Positions 1-8,063 of a stretch of 28,585 nucleotides of DNA are shown here, piece after piece. The stretch spans positions 1-28,585 of the forward strand of contig DATJWY010000142.1 of NCBI GenBank assembly GCA_035500775.1, read 5' to 3'. Numbering within the stretch: position 1 is the first letter of the stretch; each line of letters begins with the position of its first letter. A program made the translations under genes and the position numbers. The stretch comes from DATJWY01 sp035500775. Lineage in GTDB: Bacteria > Pseudomonadota > Alphaproteobacteria > Acetobacterales > Acetobacteraceae. The notes beneath the pieces were generated by a model. The model was not told the origin of the DNA. It made no database searches and saw only the letters and a list, made by a program, of their open reading frames with translations.

Positions 1-80
1 AGCCTTTGGAATCCATTACTTAAAAGTATTGGGGGTCTGGGGCCTCAAGGCCCCAGCGGGTCGAGGGCGGAGCCCTCGCC
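1..80. repeat. Modular intergenic palindrome array, truncated by window edge
   Basis: Two perfect GC-rich hairpins lie just downstream of the porin gene: CTGGGGCC/GGCCCCAG with loop TCAA at 37-56, and CGAGGGC/GCCCTCG with loop GGA at 62-78. The first bases match half of the CCAAAGG/CCTTTGG module seen elsewhere in the window. No T-run follows, so this is not a classical intrinsic terminator, although the hairpins could still stop or protect the porin transcript. Confidence 0.75.
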
Positions 81-93
81 TTCCCCCCTGGCC

Positions 94-1341
94 TCAGAAA
101 CCGATGATCACATCGCTGGCGAGCGTAAAGCTCCCGGTATCGCTCAGCGCGTTATAGGGATGGCCGCCGCTGAACGATTTGTCCCAGCGAATCTCAGGGC
201 GGAAGGCCAGTGTCTTCAGGTACGGGATGGTCGGCTTATAGGTCACGCCGAGGGTGAACTCGCTGAAGGTCTGGCGGCCGGCTGAGAAGGATGTGTTGGG
301 AAGCCCGTTCAGAGCCTGAATCGCATCGAGGTTGCCGGGATAGGCCGCAACAAAGAACCCGGTATTGTCACGATAGATCTCGGCGCGGCCATTCGCGGTG
401 AGGGCCGGAGTCAAGGCGTAGCTGACATAGGCGGCCGCGCCATAAGCGTCGGCGCCATAGCCCTCATCATGCTGGTATTGCGCTTCCCCGGCGAAGGAGA
501 GCTTGTCGTTAACCTTGTAGGTGGCGACGACATCGCTCTCATAACGCATCTTGTTGTTGGCCTCGTCCCCCAAGGCGTGGGTCGCGTCCTCGGGACCGAG
601 ATGGGTCAGCGCCAGCACCGTCAGCTTGCCGCCGGCCAGGCCGTTGAGACCGATGCCGAACAGGCCCGCCGGCTCCGCGTTGTTATCGCCGCCATCGAAG
701 GTCGTGCTCTCCCCGGTATCGACCTCGCCGTACAGATCGATCATCGGGCTCACATGCGCGACCGCGAGCATGCCGGTATTCTGGAACGGACCAAAATTGA
801 AGAGGTAGGAGTGCGAATAGAACGGATTGCCGCTCGGATCGATCGTCTCGTAACCGATCGGAGTCACGAACTGGCCGAGCTTGAAATCAATGCCGCCCGC
901 GAACAGCCAGGGCGCGTGCAGCAACATGTTCGCTTGCAACAGCGTGAATTGATAGCGGTCGCTGGTGAGATGGTTGAACTCGCCGAGATAATGGAGATAG
1001 CGCACGTCGGAGCCATACGTGCCCTGGAGCGTGAAGCCGACATCATAGTCGGAGGAGGAACTGTCGATCGGGCGCGCGGCGGTGAGCTGGATCTGGTTCA
1101 GCAGAACCGTGTTCGCTTTGTCGTCGAACAGCCGGCCGAAATTCAAACCGTCTGACGGGCGGTCGAAATTGCCGGTGGCGCCTCCCTCAAGCTGTGCGCC
1201 GAAATTGATACCGCTGACCCAGCTTCCCGAGGCCGGAGAAGGCGTTTGCGCCAGAGCGCCGCACGTCACGAGCATGCCGGCACCAAAGGCAAAACCGAAG
1301 GCATAAACAGGCGAAAAACGATTGCCACGAATCACGATCAT
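94..1341 (-). CDS. Outer-membrane porin, BBP2/OmpL-like beta-barrel family
   Basis: The protein is likely an outer-membrane beta-barrel of the putative beta-barrel porin-2 (OmpL-like) family, forming a passive diffusion channel whose substrate is unknown. I recognise the family from the central LGQFVTPIGYE segment and the following FNFGPFQNTG region, from alternating beta-strand patterning to the end, and from a terminal aromatic residue (IIGF) as expected for barrel insertion. I chose the ATG at 1341 because it gives a clean signal peptide (MIVIRG, a hydrophobic stretch, then ALA before QTPSP, about 32 residues) and is preceded by AGGGA. An in-frame ATG at 1386 would add 15 polar, cysteine-containing residues that spoil the signal. 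The mature length of about 380 residues is normal for the family. It is transcribed alone, with an unrelated leftward gene 184 bases upstream. Confidence 0.85.
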   Translation of the reverse strand: MIVIRGNRFSPVYAFGFAFGAGMLVTCGALAQTPSPASGSWVSGINFGAQLEGGATGNFDRPSDGLNFGRLFDDKANTVLLNQIQLTAARPIDSSSSDYDVGFTLQGTYGSDVRYLHYLGEFNHLTSDRYQFTLLQANMLLHAPWLFAGGIDFKLGQFVTPIGYETIDPSGNPFYSHSYLFNFGPFQNTGMLAVAHVSPMIDLYGEVDTGESTTFDGGDNNAEPAGLFGIGLNGLAGGKLTVLALTHLGPEDATHALGDEANNKMRYESDVVATYKVNDKLSFAGEAQYQHDEGYGADAYGAAAYVSYALTPALTANGRAEIYRDNTGFFVAAYPGNLDAIQALNGLPNTSFSAGRQTFSEFTLGVTYKPTIPYLKTLAFRPEIRWDKSFSGGHPYNALSDTGSFTLASDVIIGF

Positions 1342-1525
1342 GGTCCCTACGACACTGGAGTGGCCGCAGGAACAAGGAACCCGCATATAATTTCAATGCC
1401 ATTCCAATATCGATATCAAAAAAACGCCGGGATGTAACGTCCGGGCGCGCCACGGCCCGGATGCACCGATCAAGCCGCCGGGCACGGGCCATGACGCGCG
1501 GCCGTCCTCTCCATCGCCGTGCGCG

Positions 1526-2764
1526 TCAGCTCAGATGCGGCAGATGGCTGATGTAGGATTGCTCGGCCACGTAGGCGGCATGCCAGGCGGCCGAGCCGGC
1601 CGGCAGTGCCGCGAGCTTCGTGCCGAGCGCACCGACATCGGTCAGCACCGTGCCGCCATGTCCGTCGGGGCTGAGGGCGATCTGACCAGGGGCGTAATGG
1701 CCTGCCAAAGTGAAGTGCCCCACCACCGATTGCTGGTCGTACGCGGTCAGCACCGTGTTCCCGCCGCTTGCTTGCAGGCCGAGCCGGGTTACCTGCGTGC
1801 CGGCGAGGTCGATCTGGTCGCCGACGCCGAAGCCGCGCAGCAGGCCTGTTTCGGCGACGCCATGGGCCAGATGCAGCCGGGCGTCGAAGGGCGCGAACAC
1901 CACGATCTCATCCGTGCTGGCGTCGAGCGCGAGGGTGGCGCCCGGGGAGATGGCGAGGAAGCCGTTGCCGGTCAGCGAACCGGACAGGCTCAGCGTGCCG
2001 CCCTGCGCGTCGATCGAGTAGCGATTCTCCAATCCGCCGCTGATCTCGCCGTGCCCCCAGATGGCGCCGGTATTCACCACCGCGCCGCCGGCATGGCTGG
2101 TGTCGATGGAGCCGCCGAGCAACGCGATACTGCCCGCGAGAACGCGCGGCACCGGACCACCAATGCCGGCGATCGTCCAGTGCCCGCCGGACTGGATGAC
2201 AATGAAGCTCCCGGACGCCACGGTGCCGGCCGCGCTCAATGATCCGCCTTGCTCGATATCGATCCGGCCGCCCGCCTTGACGGAGAGATCCGCGAACATG
2301 GAGCGCACGGTCGCGCCATTGCCGGAAATATCGAGCCGCCCCCCCGCGCCGACCTCCACCGCGCCGATGAAGGTGCCATGCACGATGACGGTGCCGCCAT
2401 CGGCGGAGAGGCCCAGCTCGCTTTCATGGCCGGTGGCGTCGAACGTCGCCGAGGTGCTGAACGTCGCCGAGCCGCCATGGATCACGCGCAGCGAAGCCGC
2501 CTGCTGGAAGAGGTAGGAGGTTTGGAAGTTGCTGAACACGACTTGATCGCCATCGACGGTGATGGTCGGGCTCACCGCCGTGCCGGTGACGGTGTAGCTG
2601 CCTTTGAAGCCGGTCGCGAAGGTCGCGTCGCCATCGATGATCGGGGGGGCGCCAGGCGAGAGGCTGATCGGATGCGGAGGACCGCCGGCGGGGGACCAGT
2701 TGCCCGCATCGGTCCATGCGCCGCCCTTGGTGTTGACCCAGCGATAATGGATGTAGCCGGACAT
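1526..2764 (-). CDS. Beta-rich passenger-like protein of unknown function, probably exported without a signal peptide
   Basis: This 412-residue protein has a short N-terminal segment with a W-x-x-x-G-N-W pattern (GGAWTDAGNW, about residues 14-23) typical of autotransporter-associated repeat proteins. A long run of Gly/Ser/Thr-rich, beta-helix-like sequence follows, then a C-terminal segment with GVGDQIDLAGT and a glycine-rich DGHGGTV motif that resembles the tails of type I secreted proteins. There is no signal peptide, no membrane segment and no C-terminal beta-barrel translocator. Surface location through a type I system is therefore my inference. The start at 2764 is supported by GGGGGAG eight bases upstream. 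A sigma70-like promoter about 280 bases upstream reads toward it. I do not recognise a characterised homologue. Confidence 0.75.
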   Translation of the reverse strand: MSGYIHYRWVNTKGGAWTDAGNWSPAGGPPHPISLSPGAPPIIDGDATFATGFKGSYTVTGTAVSPTITVDGDQVVFSNFQTSYLFQQAASLRVIHGGSATFSTSATFDATGHESELGLSADGGTVIVHGTFIGAVEVGAGGRLDISGNGATVRSMFADLSVKAGGRIDIEQGGSLSAAGTVASGSFIVIQSGGHWTIAGIGGPVPRVLAGSIALLGGSIDTSHAGGAVVNTGAIWGHGEISGGLENRYSIDAQGGTLSLSGSLTGNGFLAISPGATLALDASTDEIVVFAPFDARLHLAHGVAETGLLRGFGVGDQIDLAGTQVTRLGLQASGGNTVLTAYDQQSVVGHFTLAGHYAPGQIALSPDGHGGTVLTDVGALGTKLAALPAGSAAWHAAYVAEQSYISHLPHLS

Positions 2765-3046
2765 TCCCGTTATCTCCCCCGGTGATCATCCGGCCTCGAG
2801 CCGGTTCGGCCTCCAGGCTGGCGAGAAACGCGGGGACGGTCCTGCCCCGGCCGGTGCGGCCGGAGCCCGCCGATACAGGACGGGCCGCGTCTTGCACCCT
2901 GCCGCCCATCCCGGACCCGGAACAGCATCGGCAATCGAAGCAAGATCAACGGAAGACCGGCACCAATGAAATCGCGCGGCAGTTCCGCGCGGACGCAATC
3001 ATGCGCGCAATAAGAACCGCCACCACGCCCCACCCGAGGCGGTTGT

Positions 3047-3076
3047 TCTATAAAGAAAAGCGCAACGCGTCGTCAA
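3047..3076 (-). promoter_or_regulatory. Candidate sigma70-type promoter for the passenger-like gene
   Basis: On the minus strand TTGACG and TATAGA are separated by 18 bases, within an AT-rich patch. Transcription from here would read into the gene starting at 2764 with a leader of roughly 270 bases. The call rests on pattern only. Confidence 0.45.
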
Positions 3077-3155
3077 AAGTGAGACAATGCACCGCGACAC
3101 GATACATCCTATATCGCGGTTGAAAGACTATTTTGAGTGTGCGCCGGGGCGGGGC

Positions 3156-3205
3156 AAAAACCCTGCGTCGCCGCGATTCCCGCGCCGCGCACCGCCGGCG
3201 CGGGA
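3156..3205 (-). terminator. Probable intrinsic terminator of ligA
   Basis: A 10-base perfect stem (arms 3178-3187 and 3196-3205, loop of 8) lies 56 bases past the ligA stop. On the minus strand a run of five T (3156-3160) follows about 17 bases later, which is farther than ideal, so termination may be weak. Confidence 0.45.
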
Positions 3206-3260
3206 TCACGGCGGCTCGCAACGAAGTGTTCCCCGCGCCAGCCGCCCCCTTGAGCCGCCC

Positions 3261-5360
3261 CTACCCGTTCGACGCTTCCGCGGCGGCCAGCTCCCGCCAC
3301 TCCGCTTCCGTCACCATCCGCACCCCGAGTTCGGCGGCACGCTTCGCCTTGGAACCGGCATCCTTGCCGACGACCACGAGGTCGGTCTTCTTCGACACGC
3401 TGTCGGTGACGCGGGCGCCGAGCGCCTCGGCCTGCGCCTTCGCCTCCGGCCGGGTCAGCGTCTCCAGCGTGCCGGTGAACACCACCACCTTGCCGGCGAG
3501 ATGCCCGTTCCCGGCCGGCGCGGCCTCGTCCTCGATGGTGAGCAGGCCGGCGAGTTCGTCCAGCACCGCGCGGTTGCGCGCCTCGGTGAAGAATTCGGCC
3601 AGTTCCTCGGCGATCGCCGGGCCGATGCCGACGATGCTGCCGAGTTCGCTCCGCGCCTCCGACCCCACGATGGTCGCCGCCAGCATCTGCGCCCGCCAGT
3701 GGGCGTAGCCATGGTAATGCCGGGCGAGCAGGCGCGCGTTCTGCTCGCCGATCCGGCGGATGCCGAGCGCGTAGATGAAGCGGGCGAGCGGAATCGTCCG
3801 CCGCGCGGCGATGGCGCGGGAGAGGTTGCGCGCCGAGGTCGCGCCCCAGCCCTCGCGCGCGGCGATCTCCGCCTCATGCTCCGGCAGGCGGAAGATATCG
3901 GCGGGGCCGCGCAGCAGGCCGCTCGCGTAGAATTCCTCGATCGTGCGCTCGCCCAGCCCCTCGATGTCGAAGGCCGGGCGGGAAACGAAATGCCGCAGCC
4001 GCTCCACCGCCTGTGCCGGGCAGGTGAGCCCGCCGGTGCAGCGGCGCACCGCCTCGCCCGCCGGCCGCGCCGCGAGGCTGCCGCAGACGGGGCAGGTCTC
4101 GGGGAAATGGTAGGGCTCCGCCCCCTCCGGCCGGCGCTCGGGAACGACGGAGACGATCTGCGGGATCACGTCCCCCGCCCGCTGGATCACCACCGTGTCG
4201 CCGACGCGGACATCCTTGCGGGTGATCTCGTCCTCGTTGTGCAACGTCGCCCGGGTGACGAGCACGCCGCCGACATTCACCGGCTCCAGGACCGCGACCG
4301 GCGTCAGCGCGCCGGTGCGGCCGACCTGGATGCGGATTTCCTTCAGCACGGTGGTCGCCTGCTCGGCGGGGAATTTCCAGGCGATGGCCCAGCGCGGCGC
4401 ACGGCCGACGAAGCCTAGCCGGCGCTGTAACTCCAGATCATCGATCTTATAGACGACGCCGTCGATGTCGTAGCCGAGGCCGGAGCGCGCGAGCGCCATC
4501 TCCGCCTGGAAGGCGGCGGCCTCGCCCTCGCCGGCCAGGCGACGGGAGATCGGGTTCACGGCGAAACCCCAGTCGCGCAGGCGGCCGAGATACTCCCAAT
4601 GCGTCGCCGCCACCTTCGCGCTCGCCTCGCCCATGGCGTAGGCGAGGAGCGAAAGCGGGCGGCTCGCGGTGACCGCCGGGTCGAGCTGGCGCAGCGAGCC
4701 GGCGGCGGCGTTGCGCGGATTGGCGAAGAGCCGCTTGCCCGCCTCGGCCTGCGCCGCGTTCAGCGCCAGGAAGTCGGCCTTGCTCATATACACCTCGCCG
4801 CGCACCTCGATCAGCGCCGGGGCATGGCCGCGCAGGGTCTTCGGCAGGCTGGCGAGAGTGCGGAGATTCTCGGTGACATCCTCGCCCTCCTCCCCGTCGC
4901 CGCGCGTGGCGCCGCGGACGAAATGCCCGTGCTCGTAAGTCAGCGAGATCGAAAGGCCGTCGATCTTCGGCTCGGCGACGACGGGGAAATGCTCCGTCTC
5001 GCCAAGGCCGAGAAAGCGGCGGGCGCGGGCGCAGAACTCGGTGAAATCGGCCTCGTCGAAGGCATTGTCGAGCGAGAGCATCGGCACGCGATGCCGGACC
5101 TTGGCGAAGCCGGTCTCCGGCGCGACGCCAACGCGCCGCGAGGGACTGTCCGGCCGCACGAGATGCGGGAAGCGCGCCTCGATCGCGGCATTGCGGCGGC
5201 GCAGCGCGTCATATTCGGCGTCGGTGACGAGCGGCTGGTCCTGCTCGTAATAGGCGCGATCATGCCGCGCGATCTCGGCGGCGAGGCGGGCCAGCTCGGC
5301 GGCGGCCTCCGCGTCGGTCAGGGTCTCGGGCGGCGCGGTTTCTGCGGTGTGCTTGGTCAT
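3261..5360 (-). CDS. ligA: NAD-dependent DNA ligase LigA
   Basis: LigA seals single-strand nicks during replication and repair using NAD+. The 699-residue protein shows the full family order: the Ia domain with YYEQDQPLVTDAEYD (about 37-51), the adenylation domain with active-site Lys132 in PKIDGLS, the OB-fold region, a four-cysteine zinc finger (CPVC, then C and C further on), helix-hairpin-helix repeats with GIGPAIAEEL, and a C-terminal BRCT domain (GKVVVFTGTLETLTRPEAKA). Length is normal. The start at 5360 gives MTKHTAE; the reading frame stays open upstream to 5588, but that extension is arginine-rich and unlike LigA. There is no strong Shine-Dalgarno sequence. It is transcribed alone, divergent from the RTX-like gene, and is presumably essential. 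Confidence 0.97.
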   Translation of the reverse strand: MTKHTAETAPPETLTDAEAAAELARLAAEIARHDRAYYEQDQPLVTDAEYDALRRRNAAIEARFPHLVRPDSPSRRVGVAPETGFAKVRHRVPMLSLDNAFDEADFTEFCARARRFLGLGETEHFPVVAEPKIDGLSISLTYEHGHFVRGATRGDGEEGEDVTENLRTLASLPKTLRGHAPALIEVRGEVYMSKADFLALNAAQAEAGKRLFANPRNAAAGSLRQLDPAVTASRPLSLLAYAMGEASAKVAATHWEYLGRLRDWGFAVNPISRRLAGEGEAAAFQAEMALARSGLGYDIDGVVYKIDDLELQRRLGFVGRAPRWAIAWKFPAEQATTVLKEIRIQVGRTGALTPVAVLEPVNVGGVLVTRATLHNEDEITRKDVRVGDTVVIQRAGDVIPQIVSVVPERRPEGAEPYHFPETCPVCGSLAARPAGEAVRRCTGGLTCPAQAVERLRHFVSRPAFDIEGLGERTIEEFYASGLLRGPADIFRLPEHEAEIAAREGWGATSARNLSRAIAARRTIPLARFIYALGIRRIGEQNARLLARHYHGYAHWRAQMLAATIVGSEARSELGSIVGIGPAIAEELAEFFTEARNRAVLDELAGLLTIEDEAAPAGNGHLAGKVVVFTGTLETLTRPEAKAQAEALGARVTDSVSKKTDLVVVGKDAGSKAKRAAELGVRMVTEAEWRELAAAEASNG

Positions 5361-5732
5361 GGCGGACCGTCTATAGCCGAGAAACGCGGCGCGCATCGGC
5401 CCCGCGCCTTCCTTCCGCCCCAGGCCAGCCCGCCGTGACATTTCATGACGCGCCGTCCCCCTTCGCACCACCCTGGCGTGAGTATGCATTGCACACCGTC
5501 TCCCCGATTCCACTTGAGCGCGAAGTCGCACCGCACGCGATCGCGGTGACTCTACTTTAGCGAACAGCCTCAGAAAGAATTCTCGCAATCGTACACGTCG
5601 CCTGACAAAACACCTGATAGTCGAACGTTTTATTTCTTAAAAATGCAAAAAAAATCAAAATATAAAACTCCGCCCCTTCTTGACCGTTCTGTCCAGCAAC
5701 ATTCACGCTGAAGCAGAACAGGTGGTCGCCGC
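5361..5732. other. Divergent intergenic region with an AT-rich patch
   Basis: This 372-base region separates ligA (leftward) from the RTX-like gene (rightward). Bases 5628-5668 are strikingly AT-rich for this genome, with long A-runs and a TATAAA at 5661-5666 that could serve as a -10 for the rightward gene or as a site for an AT-binding nucleoid protein. No good -35 partner is visible. The ligA-proximal part shows no clear promoter. Confidence 0.5.
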
Positions 5733-7868
5733 ATGGCCAATTCCGCCATCCCAGGAAATGACAATACCACGCAGGCTTTTCCCGCCCCTGGGACCGATGG
5801 ACCGAAATTCACTTTCAATAATGGAACGGTTTTGAATGGCGTTGAACAATTCCTGCCGATCCTACCGCCCATTCCCGGCTCGGTCTCGACTGGCTGGGAC
5901 ATCACGCAGTGGAGCAAAGCGCAGTATCTTGACCCGGCAGCGGTAGAACAAAACGCCGCCTGGACAGGTGATTCCCTCCTCGGAACCGCGCGATACGCGT
6001 GGCGGACAGCGGACGGGACCACCGCCATCGCCGCCTATGCCACACCCGGCCATGGCTATATTTACCAGATCACGTCAAATGACGGCGCGCTTAACAGCGA
6101 GAGGGGCTCCTGTGTCTTCCTGCAAAGCAAGACGATCGCGCCCCATATCTCCTTCGACCAGCAGGTCACCTGCAGTTTTGACGCGCGGATCACCGCGGCG
6201 CATGCCGGAACGAACGCCTTGCCGACCCAGGTGGAAACCGGGTTCACGGTCAGTTTCAACACCCCGAACGCGGCCAAATACGACCGCTCCCTACTGAGCT
6301 ACAGCCTGTTCATCCAGTTCACCCTGGCCGATACACGCGGAACACCGCAGCCGCTCTGGATGAAGACCGGCAATACCTACGTCTATAACGCGAATTTCAA
6401 CACCAATACCTATCTTCCTTTTGCCGGCAACGCGGGCGCGGCGCAGCCGATCAGCTACAACCTCAACGCCGCCGTACTCGCCGCCGCGCGTATCCTCGCC
6501 TCCGTCACGGGAAGCAGCGCCGCCCTCCTGCAGGACCTGTCCCGCTGGAGCCTGAGCGGGATGTATGTCGGCGTGGAATCGCTCTCCGGCAGCGGCGCGA
6601 CCCTGGAGGTCTCGAACCTGGCGGTGACCTGCGGCGGCACCGCCAGCGCCGCCACGTCCGGCCAGGCGCAGGAGATCACCACCGGGACAGGCGGCGAACT
6701 CGTCGGCTGCACCGTATCCGTGCCGCTCACCGTCTGGAGCCACGGGCCGGACACGGTGCGCGGCGGCACCGGCCCCGTCATCGTGCACGGCGCCGGCCAG
6801 CGCCTCGTGGTCGATGCGTCCAGCGGCCCGGTCTCGGTGGATGGGGCATCGGATCTGAGCTTCACCGGCGCCGATGGCAGCGCGACTATCGCCGCCGGCC
6901 TGGGGCTGAGCGATATTGTCGGCGGCGGCGGCCCGCTCCAGGTCACCGCCTCCGCCTTTGCCGGCGCCACCCTGTGCTTCCTGGGCGGCGCGGGCACGGC
7001 CACCGTGTCCGGCGGCGGCGGGCAGGAGACGATCCAGGGCGGCACCGGCGCCCTGACCGTCCATGGCGGCACTGGCGCGCAGACGATCCGTGGCGGCGCC
7101 GGGCCGCAAGTCATCTACGGCGGCAGCGGCGGGCAGGAGATCGACGGCGGCGCCAATCCCGCCGGCACCCAGCAGGTCTTCGCTGCCCAGGGCAACGGGG
7201 CGGGGGCGCAAACGGTGTTCGGCGGCGCCGGCGCGCAAACCGTCTGGGGCGGGGGCGGCGCGCTGGTCGTGGTCGGCGGCAGCGGGCAGCAGCAGGTGGT
7301 GCTCGGCGACGGCCCCGCCACCATCTGGGCGGGCAACGCGCCCGGCGAATACTACGCGGGGAGTCACGGCGGCGACCTCCTGGTCGCGAGCGGTCACAAC
7401 CAGACCCTGGTCGGGTCGATACACGGCGACACGGTCAGCGCCGCCGGCTGGGGCGACGTGCTCGTCGGCGGCGCCGGATCGGGCGAGACGCTCAGCGTCT
7501 GGCGCGGCGGCAACGCCATGATCTGGACCGGCGCCGGCGACAACACCGCTCTCGTCGCCAGCGGCGACAACACGGTGGCCGGCGGCACCGGCCATGCGAC
7601 GATCTGGGCGCAATCAACCGGCCTGGTGACCGGGATGACCGGCTCCGGCCCCCTCGACTGGGTCTTCGCCGACGCCGTGAGCGGCGGCGGCACCATCAGC
7701 GATTTCCGCCCCGGCACCGACCGCATCCTGCTCCAGGGCGCGGGCTCGGTCACGGACCGGGTGCACGTCATCGGTGGCCAGACGGTGATCACCCTTGGCG
7801 ACGGCGCCACGGTGACGCTGGCGGGCGTGACGGCGCCCCTGTCCGACGCGTCGCTAGGCATCGTCTAG
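5733..7868 (+). CDS. Large RTX-like beta-roll protein with Asp-less nonapeptide repeats
   Basis: The 711-residue protein has no signal peptide. Residues 1 to about 300 form an unrecognised globular domain rich in aromatic and Asn/Thr residues. Glycine-rich repeats follow. Five consecutive nonapeptides at 427-471 and three at 497-523 keep the RTX frame (G-G-x-G-x-?-x-U-x, with U = I or V), but position 6 reads E, L, Q, Q, Q and Q, L, Q instead of Asp. The last about 70 residues contain ISDFRPGTDRILLQG and VITLGDGATVTL, the usual end of type I secreted RTX proteins. Secretion by a type I exporter is inferred; none is encoded nearby. AGGTGG seven bases upstream of the ATG supports the start. The first about 750 bases are visibly less GC-rich than the repeat region. 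Function is unknown: adhesin or matrix protein are guesses. Confidence 0.85.
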   Translation: MANSAIPGNDNTTQAFPAPGTDGPKFTFNNGTVLNGVEQFLPILPPIPGSVSTGWDITQWSKAQYLDPAAVEQNAAWTGDSLLGTARYAWRTADGTTAIAAYATPGHGYIYQITSNDGALNSERGSCVFLQSKTIAPHISFDQQVTCSFDARITAAHAGTNALPTQVETGFTVSFNTPNAAKYDRSLLSYSLFIQFTLADTRGTPQPLWMKTGNTYVYNANFNTNTYLPFAGNAGAAQPISYNLNAAVLAAARILASVTGSSAALLQDLSRWSLSGMYVGVESLSGSGATLEVSNLAVTCGGTASAATSGQAQEITTGTGGELVGCTVSVPLTVWSHGPDTVRGGTGPVIVHGAGQRLVVDASSGPVSVDGASDLSFTGADGSATIAAGLGLSDIVGGGGPLQVTASAFAGATLCFLGGAGTATVSGGGGQETIQGGTGALTVHGGTGAQTIRGGAGPQVIYGGSGGQEIDGGANPAGTQQVFAAQGNGAGAQTVFGGAGAQTVWGGGGALVVVGGSGQQQVVLGDGPATIWAGNAPGEYYAGSHGGDLLVASGHNQTLVGSIHGDTVSAAGWGDVLVGGAGSGETLSVWRGGNAMIWTGAGDNTALVASGDNTVAGGTGHATIWAQSTGLVTGMTGSGPLDWVFADAVSGGGTISDFRPGTDRILLQGAGSVTDRVHVIGGQTVITLGDGATVTLAGVTAPLSDASLGIV

Positions 7869-7870
7869 AA

Positions 7871-7965
7871 AGGGCGAGAGCAACGCCCTCGCCGGCAAGC
7901 CAAGTTGCGCCGGGGTCCGGGGGGGCGGCATCGCCCCCCGGCCGGAGTTCGGGGCAGAGCCCCGA
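7871..7965. repeat. Three GC-rich hairpins after the RTX-like gene
   Basis: The hairpins are AGGGCG/CGCCCT (7871-7889), CCGGGGGG/CCCCCCGG (7917-7941) and TCGGGGC/GCCCCGA with loop AGA (7949-7965). The last belongs to the same stem type as the other intergenic arrays of this window. They may act as a terminator or 3' stabiliser, although no T-run follows. Confidence 0.65.
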
Positions 7966-8063
7966 GCGGCGGGCGCGATTTCCGGCCGGTTTCCCCTCGC
8001 CTTTCGCGGCCGGAGCGCCTTTATAGGCGTGATCCCGCAAGACCGACGCCCCGACAGGCCTGA

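Larger units (their letters stand above)
2765..3260. other. 496-base gene-free interval
   Basis: The interval lies between ligA and the passenger-like gene, both leftward. It holds a probable ligA terminator (3156-3205) and a leftward promoter candidate (3047-3076). The segment around 3041-3145 is clearly more AT-rich than its surroundings. Bases 2765-3046 would form a long 5' leader for the downstream gene; I see no convincing ORF or strong hairpin in it. Confidence 0.6.

Noticed and set aside
3087..4418. Open rightward frame of 443 codons
   Set aside because: It is antisense to ligA, low in complexity and without motifs.
5361..5588. N-terminal extension of ligA
   Set aside because: The frame is open, but the added residues are Arg-rich, unlike LigA, and overlap the intergenic control region.
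6291..7613. Open leftward frame of 440 codons
   Set aside because: It is antisense to the RTX-like repeats; its regularity comes from the repeats on the other strand.
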